Assembly (NCBI RefSeq): GCF_001436375.1
Contig: NZ_AZGA01000005.1
Span: forward strand, 1 to 64,000
Direction: 5' to 3'
Source: Agrilactobacillus composti DSM 18527 = JCM 14202
Lineage (GTDB): Bacteria; Bacillota; Bacilli; Lactobacillales; Lactobacillaceae
DNA length: 64,000 bases
In this document: one piece after another, positions 33,721 through 42,534 of the stretch
How the letters are laid out: the number at the start of each line of letters is the position of its first letter
Numbering within the stretch: position 1 is the first letter of the stretch
Position numbers and translations under genes: made by a program
Notes under the pieces: generated by a model
What the model saw: the letters and a program-made list of their open reading frames with translations, nothing else
Told to the model about the DNA's origin: nothing
Databases searched by the model: none

Positions 33721-34656
33721 TTATTTTTTTTCTTTAATAATGTAGCGGGGACGATTTTTAACTTCTAAGTAGATGTTGCCGATGTATTTGCCCACGATAC
33801 CCAGGCAAAATAGCTGTAGGCCACCGATCATTAAGAAGATGGAGACCATGGACGGCCAGCCGGGAGTGGGATCGCCATGTAAGGCGGCCCGGATGATGAT
33901 GAAGACTAAGAATATCAAGGAGACAAAGAAGGATAAAAAGCCCACCCAAGACGCAATGGATAATGGGAATTCCGAGAAACTGACGATCCCATCTAAGGAA
34001 TAACGCAACAGGCCCCAAAAAGACCAGCTGGTATTGCCAGCCACCCGTTCCACGTTCTTATATTCTATGTACTTGGTATCAAAGCCCACCCAACCAAAGA
34101 TACCCTTGGAAAAACGATTGTATTCTTGCACGGACAAAATAGCGTCCACTACTTGGCGGGTCATCAACCGGAAATCCCGGGCCCCATCCACGATGGGGGT
34201 TTCGGAGATTTTATTGATGATCTTATAAAACCAGCGGGAGAAAAACGAGCGAATTGGCGGCTCGCCATCCCGAGAAACTCGGCGAGCAGCCACGCAGTCG
34301 TGCCCGGCTTCTATACCCTTTAACATGGTCAGCAGCAGTTCGGGGGGATCTTGCAGGTCCACATCCATCACCGCCACCAAGTCCCCATCAGCGGCCTCTA
34401 AGCCCGCTAACAAGGCGGACTCTTTACCAAAGTTACGGGAGAAGGTCAAGTAATGGACCCGGTCGGGATTTTGGGCGTTTAATTGGCGCATTTCGGCTAA
34501 GGTGTTGTCCTTTGAGCCGTCGTCCACGAAGAAATAGTTAATGGTATGGTCCGGCATTTTGGCATTGATTTCTTCCATAGTTTTGAAGAAAATTGGCACG
34601 GTTTCTTGTTCGTTGTAACAGGGCACAACGACAGAGATTAATTGATTACTAGACAT
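33721..34656 (-). CDS. Polyprenyl-phosphate glycosyltransferase, GtrB-like (311 aa)
   Basis: Family 2 glycosyltransferase that moves a sugar, usually glucose, from a nucleotide donor to undecaprenyl phosphate on the inner face of the membrane. SVVVPCYNEQETV opens the GT-A fold, FVDDGSKDNT and MDVDLQDPPELL carry the metal and nucleotide aspartates, and GARDFRLM is typical of GtrB/DPM1-like enzymes. Two C-terminal membrane helices (about 228-290) anchor it. The ATG at 34656 has AGAGGA 5 bases upstream and overlaps the end of the gtrA-like gene by 8 bp, implying coupled translation. Confidence 0.88.
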   Translation of the reverse strand: MSSNQLISVVVPCYNEQETVPIFFKTMEEINAKMPDHTINYFFVDDGSKDNTLAEMRQLNAQNPDRVHYLTFSRNFGKESALLAGLEAADGDLVAVMDVDLQDPPELLLTMLKGIEAGHDCVAARRVSRDGEPPIRSFFSRWFYKIINKISETPIVDGARDFRLMTRQVVDAILSVQEYNRFSKGIFGWVGFDTKYIEYKNVERVAGNTSWSFWGLLRYSLDGIVSFSEFPLSIASWVGFLSFFVSLIFLVFIIIRAALHGDPTPGWPSMVSIFLMIGGLQLFCLGIVGKYIGNIYLEVKNRPRYIIKEKK

Positions 34657-35092
34657 TTTTATCCTCTTGCACATCCTTTTTGCCCGCCAGCGGGTCGGAT
34701 TTGAAAATGATTTTGCTTAAGACGTAGTTGATGACAATAACAATGATATTATCGACGATTTTCACCGGTAGACCTGGTAAGCCCAGCCAAGTGATCCCGA
34801 TCAACACACACAGCTCATCAATGCCAAAGCTAGCCACCCGGGCGCCGAAGAAGGCCCAGAGTTCCTTGAAGAAGGCATTTTTAGTGGTGTATTTGGACCC
34901 AAAGACATAGGTTTTATTGGTGAAGAAAGCAAATAAAACCGATAGGAACCAGGCGATGACGTTAGCCACCAGGGGATTGATCCCCAAATATTTGGCAAAT
35001 AGTTGATAAGCGACGATATTGACCACGGTGGTCAAGACCCCAAAAATCCCGTAAGCAATGAGTTGTTTGTATTTATGGATTAGTCCAAGCAT
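34649..35092 (-). CDS. GtrA-like flippase (147 aa)
   Basis: Small protein of four membrane helices of the GtrA family, thought to flip polyprenyl-linked sugar across the membrane. Motifs include LIAYGIFGVLTTVVNIVAY and FFTNKTYVFGSK. AAAGGAG precedes the ATG. It is translationally coupled to the GtrB-like enzyme; the pair supplies activated sugar for side-chain decoration of teichoic acid or wall polysaccharide. A membrane protein that could be the final transferase lies 2 kb away at 37107. Confidence 0.85.
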   Translation of the reverse strand: MLGLIHKYKQLIAYGIFGVLTTVVNIVAYQLFAKYLGINPLVANVIAWFLSVLFAFFTNKTYVFGSKYTTKNAFFKELWAFFGARVASFGIDELCVLIGITWLGLPGLPVKIVDNIIVIVINYVLSKIIFKSDPLAGKKDVQEDKNV

Positions 35093-35223
35093 AGGGCGTT
35101 GCTCCTTTACACATGTTTTAATTATAAGCTAAATAATAGCTGTTCTCAATGGACTAATTTTAGCCGAAAAATGTGACTAGAATATGTAGGTGTTGTGATA
35201 ATGTCAAGACAAACACCAGCCAC

Positions 35224-35258
35224 GAAAAAAGGTCTTAGGGATATGCCCCTAGGACCTT
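35224..35258 (-). terminator. Terminator of the 38-residue gene (minus strand)
   Basis: GGTCTTAGGG (35231-35240) and CCCTAGGACC (35247-35256) pair with one wobble; on the minus strand the stem is followed by six T. Confidence 0.8.
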
Positions 35259-35263
35259 CAGCT

Positions 35264-35380
35264 TTATCTGTACCCTATGTTCTCATAAGCTTCCTGTACC
35301 GTCTTGCCGGTGCCAATGAAATTCTGATTAATTACAATGAACTCCTGCTTGTCTGGATCAAAAATCACTTTATAGGCCAT
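35264..35380 (-). CDS. 38-residue small protein with own RBS and terminator
   Basis: Tiny gene opening MAYKVIFDPDKQEF and ending QEAYENIGYR. A perfect GGAGG lies at normal spacing before the ATG at 35380, and an intrinsic terminator starts 6 bp after the stop, so it is a real unit rather than a shadow. The pattern 'F...GTGKTVQEAYEN' recalls the beta-beta-alpha start of HicB-like proteins, but it is far too short to be one. Function unknown. Confidence 0.7.
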   Translation of the reverse strand: MAYKVIFDPDKQEFIVINQNFIGTGKTVQEAYENIGYR

Positions 35381-35519
35381 AAGATACCTCCATTGATAAA
35401 ACAGATTCCCACGAGGGGTCTTAAGTCTAACCGGGTTAGCCCACGCTGTCAATGGCCATTAGGCTAAAAAATAACGATGGCAAAAATTCGGGCGTTGCTG
35501 GCAGGCACTTGTATAATAA

Positions 35520-35529
35520 GATTCGAATC
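35520..35529. promoter_or_regulatory. 10-bp palindrome upstream of the catalase gene
   Basis: GATTCGAATC is a perfect palindrome about 70 bp before the catalase start and 31 bp before a TATAAT box (35561-35566). It does not match the PerR box. A regulatory role is a guess. Confidence 0.3.
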
Positions 35530-35596
35530 ATATCATTAGTAATTATCGCAGACTTGCCGGTATAATTGAACTATCAAAGCGATAGGAGGCAATATG

Positions 35597-37048
35597 ATGA
35601 CTGATAAGCAGCTGACCACTAATGCCGGCCAACCTTGGGCTGACAATCAAAATTCTTTAACCGCTGGGGCTAGAGGACCGGTCCTGATCCAAGATGTGGC
35701 TTTATTGGAAAAATTAGCCCACTTTAACCGGGAACGAATTCCCGAACGGGTGGTCCACGCCAAAGGGGCGGGGGCGAAGGGCTACTTCGAACTGACCCAC
35801 GACATGAGTGCTTACACCAAAGCCGACTTATTCAACGGCAAAGGCAAAAAGACCCCGTTGTTGGTGCGCTTCTCCCAAGTGGCAGGAGAAGCCGGGTATC
35901 CGGATACTTACCGGGATGTCCGGGGCTTTGCGGTGAAATTTTATACCCAAGCCGGCAACTACGACATTGTGGGCAATAACACGCCCATCTTCTTCGTTCG
36001 CGACCCCATCAAATTCCCTGATTTTATTCATTCCCAAAAGCGGGATCCGCGAAATCATGCCCGCTCCCAAGAAATGCAGTGGGATTTTTGGGCCCATTCC
36101 CCGGAATCCGTCCACCAGGTCACTATCCTCATGAGTGACCGGGGGCTGCCGGCCTCTTATCGCACTATGCACGGTTATGGTTCCCATACCTTTAAGTGGG
36201 TCAATCAGGCCGGAGAGGTGTTCTGGGTGAAATATCACTTCCGGACCAACCAAGGCGTGCACAATATGACTAATGAAGTTGCTGCCAAAATTTCTGGGGA
36301 AGATACGGACTTTTTACAAAATGATTTGTTTAACAGTATTGAAGACAAAGATTTCCCATCTTGGACCTTATATGTACAGGTCATCCCTTATGAAGCGGGC
36401 TTAAACTATAAATATGACATTTTCGATGTGACCAAAGTAGTTTCCCAAAAAGATTACCCGCTGATTGAAGTGGGGAAGATGACCTTGAATGAGAATCCAG
36501 AAAATTACTTCCAGGATATCGAAGAAGCGGCCTTTTCTCCGGCTAATTTTGTGCCCGGTATTGAAGCGTCGCCGGATAAATTGCTCCAGGGCCGGCTCTT
36601 TGGTTATAAGGATGCAGAACGGTATCGCCTGGGGGCTAACTTTGAACAATTACCTGCCAACCGGCCATTAAATGAGGTGCAGAACTACCAGCGGGACGGC
36701 TTCATGCAGGCGGAAAACCCTGGGGGCGCCGTGAATTATGAACCTAACAGCCAGGATGGTCCCAAAGAAGTACCTAGTGCTCAAATTGCCCCTTATGATG
36801 TCACCGGGCAAGTGGCGGCCCAACCCTATGACAGCAGCCGTGATGGCGAGCAGGCCGGGGCGTTATGGCGCCTGCTGCCAAAAGACGAGCAAGATCGCCT
36901 GGTGGCCACCGTCAAAGCAGGCTTAGGCAGTGTGGCTAATCCCGAGATTCAAATTCTAGAAACCAAGCAATTCTATCAAGCTGATCCGGAATATGGCACT
37001 CGGATCGCCCAGGCTTTAGGCTTAGATATAGAAAAAATCAAAAATTAA
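35597..37048 (+). CDS. katA: Heme catalase (483 aa)
   Basis: Monofunctional small-subunit heme catalase breaking down hydrogen peroxide. [19 protein letters not shown] holds the distal His, '[15 protein letters not shown]' and '[15 protein letters not shown]' the distal Asn region, and [14 protein letters not shown] the proximal heme-ligand Tyr. Length fits the clade. The ATG at 35597 is chosen over 35594 because GGAGG is then 7 bases away. Lactobacilli do not make heme, so activity would need heme from outside. A terminator that works on both strands follows. Confidence 0.92.
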   Translation: MTDKQLTTNAGQPWADNQNSLTAGARGPVLIQDVALLEKLAHFNRERIPERVVHAKGAGAKGYFELTHDMSAYTKADLFNGKGKKTPLLVRFSQVAGEAGYPDTYRDVRGFAVKFYTQAGNYDIVGNNTPIFFVRDPIKFPDFIHSQKRDPRNHARSQEMQWDFWAHSPESVHQVTILMSDRGLPASYRTMHGYGSHTFKWVNQAGEVFWVKYHFRTNQGVHNMTNEVAAKISGEDTDFLQNDLFNSIEDKDFPSWTLYVQVIPYEAGLNYKYDIFDVTKVVSQKDYPLIEVGKMTLNENPENYFQDIEEAAFSPANFVPGIEASPDKLLQGRLFGYKDAERYRLGANFEQLPANRPLNEVQNYQRDGFMQAENPGGAVNYEPNSQDGPKEVPSAQIAPYDVTGQVAAQPYDSSRDGEQAGALWRLLPKDEQDRLVATVKAGLGSVANPEIQILETKQFYQADPEYGTRIAQALGLDIEKIKN

Positions 37049-37058
37049 GTAAAAAATA

Positions 37059-37100
37059 AGACCCTGTTGCCGGCTGATTGCAGTTGGTAACGGGGTCTAT
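37059..37100. terminator. Bidirectional terminator after katA
   Basis: AGACCCTGTTGCC (37059-37071) and GGTAACGGGGTCT (37086-37098) pair over 13 bp with two wobbles. A-rich bases upstream give a U tail for the minus-strand gene that ends at 37107. Confidence 0.8.
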
Positions 37101-37106
37101 TTCGCT

Positions 37107-38489
37107 TTATTTACCGCGGTCGATGACAATGGACTTCAAGCCCTTAAAGTAAACAATGTAGCCATCATTGGGGAATTCCTTAGGATTGGTGGTCAAATCC
37201 TGGGAATCGTAATTCACCGCGTATTTGGTGTGGGGATAATAATATAGGGGTGGGACTTTTAAGTGGGTATGGCCGGCTTTGACTTCTTTTTGAATATAGG
37301 TGTAGCGGGTGCGCAAGGCTGAGCTGGATTGGTACAGGTCTTTAAAGCCGGGGATAAAGGCCACGATGGCCAAGAGGATGAATAAGTCTTGGACAATGAG
37401 CACGGTCAAGCGGCTGCGTTGGTCGCTGGTGGGTAAATCGGCCCGATCGGGGATGCTGGAAAAAATCCCGATGATCAAGAAGACGATGCCCCCAAAGAAG
37501 GACCGGCCCCCATCAGCGCCTAAAGGTGACACCGCCAAGACGTACAGGGTGGCAAAGCCGCAAAGCAGCCACAGGTAGGTCTTCAACATGCGGTCCTTGT
37601 TATACCACAGGGTATGTAATAAAATAATGGCCACCACGATGGTGATGAGTAGCGGATAGTGCAATTTCCCTAAAGACACGGTGACGTTCTTGATACCCGT
37701 CAGTGTCCGGGTGACGATGGAGATTTTTTGGTAGCTGGCCCCTAAAGTGGCGGCGGTACGCACCGCATTGCCCGGGGCGGTGATCAACATCAAAAAGCCA
37801 AAGACCGTGGCCATTAAGCCGGTATATTCCCAAATGGCCGGTTTGTTTTTGGCAAAAATCAATTGGTACAATAGCATTAATAAAATGGCCATGATCAAGC
37901 CGCCGGAGGTATTTTCATTGGACCAACCGGCCAGTAAGCCTAAGGGTAGGATAAACAGGGCTTTGAGCCAACCGTTGACCCGGTGCTTATCGGTGAAGGT
38001 CTGGATATCAAAGGTCCGCACTAGGTAAGGCAGGCCCATGGCTAGAATTAAAACGGTGGTCCAGAGGTAATTTCCAGAACCCGCGGCCCATAAAATCGTT
38101 TGCCCGAAAGCTGGGAAGAATAACCAACTGGCGGCAATAATCCCCATGTAGCGCAAAGGGGACAGTTGGCGCCAATTTTTCGACGTATACAATAGAATTA
38201 AAAAGGTCAGGATACAAAAGACTAGGGCGTTGAGAATTTTGTACATGGGCCAGGGAATATTCAACAGGGAGCGGAAAATCGTTTGGCCGATGGAGCGGCC
38301 GTTCCAGTTATAATATTCATACTTGGCCGCGTCAATAATGGGCGCAAAGGAGCTGTAGCGCTGGGCCATGTACAGGTCATCGTCAAATAAGGGGGCTAAG
38401 AAGTTGAGGCCCGCCACTAATAGCCATTGTAAAATGAAGATAATGGGCAGCCAGAGTTTTGAAACTTGTTTTGATTTAGTAGCCAACAT
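37107..38489 (-). CDS. Polytopic membrane protein, GT-C/DUF6056-like (460 aa)
   Basis: About 10-11 membrane helices. FDDDLYMAQRY directly after the first helix, NWNGRSIGQTIF, and 'AAGSGNYLW' resemble the acidic first loop of GT-C glycosyltransferases and the DUF6056/GtrC-like proteins that transfer polyprenyl-linked sugar to a surface polymer. A C-terminal extracellular segment (about 390-460) ends GLKSIVIDRGK. It fits as the acceptor-specific partner of the GtrA/GtrB pair at 33.7-35.1 kb, from which it is separated by the catalase gene. Start uncertain: ATG at 38489 is preferred on spacing; ATG at 38498 is also possible. Confidence 0.7.
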   Translation of the reverse strand: MLATKSKQVSKLWLPIIFILQWLLVAGLNFLAPLFDDDLYMAQRYSSFAPIIDAAKYEYYNWNGRSIGQTIFRSLLNIPWPMYKILNALVFCILTFLILLYTSKNWRQLSPLRYMGIIAASWLFFPAFGQTILWAAGSGNYLWTTVLILAMGLPYLVRTFDIQTFTDKHRVNGWLKALFILPLGLLAGWSNENTSGGLIMAILLMLLYQLIFAKNKPAIWEYTGLMATVFGFLMLITAPGNAVRTAATLGASYQKISIVTRTLTGIKNVTVSLGKLHYPLLITIVVAIILLHTLWYNKDRMLKTYLWLLCGFATLYVLAVSPLGADGGRSFFGGIVFLIIGIFSSIPDRADLPTSDQRSRLTVLIVQDLFILLAIVAFIPGFKDLYQSSSALRTRYTYIQKEVKAGHTHLKVPPLYYYPHTKYAVNYDSQDLTTNPKEFPNDGYIVYFKGLKSIVIDRGK

Positions 38490-38679
38490 GCGTGTCATAC
38501 CTCTTCCAATTAAAAAGTTATCATATTGGCATATTATAGCATATTGTGGGGTACCCCCTTGGAAAAATTTGGACTTTGGGCCGATGTAATTGGGCGGTTA
38601 ATCCTTGAAAATGAGAAGAGAAGATGTTTGAATCGACAATAGGGATTTGTAGCACCTTTTTTTATGAGGAGATTTTAAA

Positions 38680-39693
38680 ATGAGCGATAAACCAATTTTA
38701 ACGATTGGCACCAATAATTTAAAACTACAGACGGGCTTGACCCCCACCGATGATCAATGGCGGGAACTTGCCCATATCCGGGCCTTTAGTGGGTCCGGGG
38801 ATGATATTTCCAAGCAAGTGCAAATTGACCCGCAAAACTTTGACCCCGAAAAACCTGGGGAATATGAGGCCCAAGTGTTTGTCAGTGATCCCCAAACCCA
38901 GCGGATTGCTGGAGCCAGTTTCACGGTGACGTTGATTGCCTTAGACAATGCCATCCCACCCAGTGGGGCTGACATAGGGGTGACCCAAAACCCAACGACT
39001 ACGACGGATACCACACCGCCCCAACAGGCACCAGTTCAACAGCAACCCCAAGCCCCTTTGACCAATGATAACGCTACTAAACCGGGGCTATATCGGGAGC
39101 CAGAACCCCAGTACACGGCGCCCCAGACCCAAGAGCCCATGTTAAGTGCCAAAGAAGCTCAAAAACGGGCCAAGCAACAGGCGAAAAAAGCCAAGAAGGG
39201 CAACAACCATCACTTTATGTGGGCGATTTTTGTGCTGGTTTTAGTCATCGTCTTATTATGGCTGATGATTTGGGCCTTGAGTGGCAGTGGCAGCCGTAAT
39301 GCCAATAACAACGCCGCCACCCAAAGCACCTCCCAAGTGGTGAGCTCTGATTCCACCAGCAGTACGGCCAGCAGTAGTAGTCAAGCCAGCGGCACGTCCA
39401 GTGAGATTGCCCAACTAACTAAAAATGTGAAGGCACTGCGCCAAGCCGTCAATGCTTATCAACAAAATGGCAACAGTACCCAATATCAAAATCAGATCGA
39501 TTCGATTCAAAGCCAATTGGCGGATCTATCGGCCCAGGCTCAACAGAGCAATTCTAAATTAGCGGACGCCATTTCCGCCTTATCGGAAAAAGTCCAAAAT
39601 ATGGGCAGTGAACAAACACCTACTCAGGCTAAACAAAGTCTCCAGCAAACCGAGCAATCCAGTGTCTTGGATTCGATAAAATCGTTATTTTAA
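38680..39693 (+). CDS. Single-pass membrane protein with N-terminal Ig-like domain (337 aa)
   Basis: There is no signal peptide. Residues 1-90 look like a small beta-sandwich (PENFDPEKPGEYEAQVFV-type pattern, similar to DUF5011/Ig-like modules), followed by a Pro/Gln/Thr-rich linker, a basic patch (KRAKQQAKKAKK), one membrane helix (about 187-207, MWAIFVLVLVIVLLWLMIWAL), a Ser/Thr/Asn-rich stretch and a C-terminal coiled coil (about 245-337). By the positive-inside rule the Ig-like part would be in the cytoplasm and the coiled coil outside, which is unusual for such a module. AGGAG lies before the ATG. Function unknown. Confidence 0.65.
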   Translation: MSDKPILTIGTNNLKLQTGLTPTDDQWRELAHIRAFSGSGDDISKQVQIDPQNFDPEKPGEYEAQVFVSDPQTQRIAGASFTVTLIALDNAIPPSGADIGVTQNPTTTTDTTPPQQAPVQQQPQAPLTNDNATKPGLYREPEPQYTAPQTQEPMLSAKEAQKRAKQQAKKAKKGNNHHFMWAIFVLVLVIVLLWLMIWALSGSGSRNANNNAATQSTSQVVSSDSTSSTASSSSQASGTSSEIAQLTKNVKALRQAVNAYQQNGNSTQYQNQIDSIQSQLADLSAQAQQSNSKLADAISALSEKVQNMGSEQTPTQAKQSLQQTEQSSVLDSIKSLF

Positions 39694-39831
39694 CGCTAAA
39701 GCAAACCCCAGAGTTGCGCCGGGACAAGACAGCGGTATAATAAATGACACAAGGCATTTACTGAAAAAAACTGCCAATCTATTTGGCAATGAGATTAAAC
39801 CCAATAAGGGTAGCTGTGGAGGTTTATGGGG

Positions 39832-40962
39832 ATGACTTTTTATGAGCGTTTTGTGAGTAACACACGCATTCGCCGTTTTACTGTACTATTGATTCTGGTG
39901 GCCGTTTTGTGGTTTGCCCGCAGTGCCATGAGTACCATACTTTTAACCTTTACCTTCACGTACTTAGTGGTTCATTTGATCCGCTGGTTACAAAAACACC
40001 TGCACTTCATTCGACCAGTGGCCGTGGTGATCCCACTGTATTTGATCATAATTGGGGCGTTATATTTCGCCATTTCCCACTATGCCCCCATTGTGGTCCA
40101 CCAATTCTTCAAGTTGTTTCAGAGTCTGTATTCCTTCTACCAGCGGCCGGACGTGGATTCCAATGCGATTTTGCGCTTCATTGGCCAATGGGTACAGCGC
40201 CTGAATCTAAATGCCCAGATCCGCAACAGTGTGGCGGAGATTTTCCGCTACATCACCAGTGTTGGTGGCGCCGGGGTGACTTTGTTCATCTCCTTTATCT
40301 TAAGTTTCTTTTATGCCATTGAAGTAGATGAACTCAATAAATTCGGTAAGTTATTTTTAAACAGTGATTTTGGTTGGTTCTTTGAAGATTTATACTTCTT
40401 CGGGGAAAAATTTGTCCATTCCTTCGGGGTGGTTTTAGAAGCCCAATTGTTGATTGCCGTGGTCAACACTGCGTTAACCACCATCACCTTGAGCTTTATG
40501 CAATTTCCAAGTATCGCACCGTTAGCCCTAATGGTCTTCTTCTTGTCCCTGATTCCAGTGGCCGGGGTGATCATGTCCTTGGTGCCCCTATCTTTTGTGG
40601 CCTACACTGTGGGGGGCTGGCGGTACATCGTTTACATTGTGATCATGATCATTATTATCCACGCCTTGGAAGCTTATGTGCTAAATCCTAAATTCATGTC
40701 CAGCCGCACCCAATTACCGGTATTCTTCACCTTTGTGGTGCTGATTGCTGCCGAGCGCTTGTTTGGCACCTGGGGCTTGATCGTGGGGATTCCCATCTTC
40801 ACCTTCTTGTTGGATATTTTGGGCGTGAAAGCCATTCGCGGCACCAAGAAAATTAGCGAACATTTACGGTTTCACCATGGTAAAGTTGGGAGCAGAGGCA
40901 CTAAAGGGACGGTGGTCAAAGATGACAGCAACCAAAGTGATAGCAGTCAAGACCAAAAGTGA
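39832..40962 (+). CDS. AI-2E/PerM family membrane transporter (376 aa)
   Basis: Polytopic protein of the AI-2E (YhhT/PerM) family with about 7-8 membrane helices. 'FIPVAGVI'-like LIPVAGVIMSLVPL, HALEAYVLNPKFMSSRTQLP, and 'LFGTWGLIVGIPIFTFLLDIL' are family hallmarks. Members export small molecules or act as sodium/proton antiporters; calling it an autoinducer exporter would be unsafe. The ATG at 39832 has GTGGAGG 9 bases upstream; the ATG at 39826 is too close. The C-terminus overlaps the next gene by 41 bp, so the three genes to 42446 probably form one operon. Confidence 0.82.
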   Translation: MTFYERFVSNTRIRRFTVLLILVAVLWFARSAMSTILLTFTFTYLVVHLIRWLQKHLHFIRPVAVVIPLYLIIIGALYFAISHYAPIVVHQFFKLFQSLYSFYQRPDVDSNAILRFIGQWVQRLNLNAQIRNSVAEIFRYITSVGGAGVTLFISFILSFFYAIEVDELNKFGKLFLNSDFGWFFEDLYFFGEKFVHSFGVVLEAQLLIAVVNTALTTITLSFMQFPSIAPLALMVFFLSLIPVAGVIMSLVPLSFVAYTVGGWRYIVYIVIMIIIIHALEAYVLNPKFMSSRTQLPVFFTFVVLIAAERLFGTWGLIVGIPIFTFLLDILGVKAIRGTKKISEHLRFHHGKVGSRGTKGTVVKDDSNQSDSSQDQK

Positions 40963-41389
40963 CCAGCGACAATTGGCCCAGTTGCAAGTAGCCCTGTGGC
41001 CAGAATTAGCCGTCTTGGATATTTTAGGCCGCTTAAACATCGAACTACAAAATCCCAAACAACGTTACTTTATGATTAAAATAGGCCAACAGGCAGTTGG
41101 TTTTTGTCAATTCACCTTACGTCATACGGGCGTGGTGGGGGCAAAAACCGGCCTGGTGGCCTATTTAAATGGCATTTATGTCCAGCCCGGCTATCGCCTG
41201 CAACACTTGGGGACCCAGTTATTTAACGCCGGGGTCACTTGGGCCAAGGCACAAGGGGCCGGGCAGGTGGCCAGCGATGTAGCTTGGGACAATGAAATAT
41301 CCCAGCGGTTTCATGAAAGCCTAGGTTTTCATGTCGTGGCCCGGTTGATTCATTACCTGCAAGACTTGGAGGACGAGGACAATGCTTAA
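40922..41389 (+). CDS. GNAT acetyltransferase of the AAC(6')-like group (155 aa)
   Basis: GNAT fold with YLNGIYVQPGYRLQHLGTQL and ASDVAWDNEISQRFHESLGF, the two segments that mark the aminoglycoside 6'-N-acetyltransferase group. Chromosomal relatives of this group often have other substrates, so resistance should not be assumed. The ATG at 40922 gives the length normal for the family; it lies inside the end of the upstream gene. The first residue-binding Arg of motif A is replaced (YRLQHLG instead of R-x-x-G-x-G), a deviation that may affect acetyl-CoA binding. Confidence 0.68.
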   Translation: MTATKVIAVKTKSDQRQLAQLQVALWPELAVLDILGRLNIELQNPKQRYFMIKIGQQAVGFCQFTLRHTGVVGAKTGLVAYLNGIYVQPGYRLQHLGTQLFNAGVTWAKAQGAGQVASDVAWDNEISQRFHESLGFHVVARLIHYLQDLEDEDNA

Positions 41390-42446
41390 GAAACATTATC
41401 TATGGGGAACTGGCTTAGTGGTGCTTTTGGCAGCGGTACTAGGGTTTGTGATTTTTGAAGACCGCAAGCCCCAAGTGAAACTCAGTGGCTCCCGGGACCA
41501 TAAAATCGACCAAATTATCACCGCCACCAATTTTAAGGGCACCGCCATGGTCTTAAAGCCCGGCCAAGCCCCGGATTTTCACAGTGTGGGTTATGGCAAT
41601 GCGGCTAAACAAGAACTGAATACGCCGGATACAGTCTTTGCCATCGCCTCGGTGGAAAAGACCATGACCGCAGCCATGATCATGCAGTTGATTGTGGCCA
41701 AGAAATTGAGTTTCACCACTAAGTTAGCCCATTTTTACCCGCAAATTCCCGGGGCTAGTCAGGTGACCATGCGCCAATTATTGGATCACCAAAGTGGTTA
41801 TCTCACCGATGAAATCCCCCTGGCAGAACAGCCCCAGTCGGAAAAGGGGGCCATTGCTTTTGCCATCAGTCAAATCAATGACCAGACCAGTCAAGCTTTT
41901 CAATATGACAATGCCAATTACGTGTTGCTAGCTGGGATTATTCGCCAAGTTACCGGAAAAAGTTTTGCCGCTAATTTGCAACAGCGGATCATTCAGCCCT
42001 TGAAACTACAACACACCTTTAATTTTGACCAAATTCCCCCCATGCAAAAGCTGGCCTTGCCCTATGCTAAGACCAGCCGCCGGGATTATCACCCGGCCCA
42101 TATTACCCCCAAGCTCTACGGGGCTTTGTTAGGGGCGGGGAATTTGTTCATGAGTATTCGGGATTTGACCACCTTCATGGCCAGTTTGCATAATGGCCAG
42201 GTTCTAACGGCCAGCCAGTTTCAAACTTTGACAAAGCGCAATGCTGATAGCAATTATGCCGCTGGTTGGTTTGCCCTGGACAATGGGGATTTGGCGGTGA
42301 TGGGGATGTATGACGACTATCCCGGGACTTATCAGGCCTACGTGGCCTATAATCATCATTTCACAACCGGCGTGATTTTATTGGCCAATCAGTCCACCGA
42401 TGTGGCTTTGCAGGACTTGGGGGATGAGCTCATGGGGCTAAATTAA
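41382..42446 (+). CDS. Membrane-anchored serine beta-lactamase-like hydrolase (354 aa)
   Basis: Class C beta-lactamase/DD-peptidase-like fold. An N-terminal helix (about 7-26) anchors it outside the cell. The nucleophile is Ser90 in IASVEKTMTA (SxxK, Lys93), and FQYDNANYVLLAGII carries the Tyr-x-Asn motif. It is more likely an esterase, D-amino-acid peptidase or teichoic-acid D-alanyl-modifying enzyme than a true lactamase. The start overlaps the GNAT gene by 8 bp and GAGGACGAGG precedes it. Confidence 0.8.
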   Translation: MLKKHYLWGTGLVVLLAAVLGFVIFEDRKPQVKLSGSRDHKIDQIITATNFKGTAMVLKPGQAPDFHSVGYGNAAKQELNTPDTVFAIASVEKTMTAAMIMQLIVAKKLSFTTKLAHFYPQIPGASQVTMRQLLDHQSGYLTDEIPLAEQPQSEKGAIAFAISQINDQTSQAFQYDNANYVLLAGIIRQVTGKSFAANLQQRIIQPLKLQHTFNFDQIPPMQKLALPYAKTSRRDYHPAHITPKLYGALLGAGNLFMSIRDLTTFMASLHNGQVLTASQFQTLTKRNADSNYAAGWFALDNGDLAVMGMYDDYPGTYQAYVAYNHHFTTGVILLANQSTDVALQDLGDELMGLN

Positions 42447-42534
42447 CCGGTTATTTTCAAGTTGGGACTATATATTTTCTGTAAATAAGTGTAAAATGAA
42501 AGTATAAAATAAAATAAGTGAGGTATTGCTCTTT

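Noticed and set aside
40922-41389. Aminoglycoside resistance gene
   Set aside because: Only group-level motifs match, with a changed motif A and a chromosomal operon context. There is no evidence of a resistance cassette.
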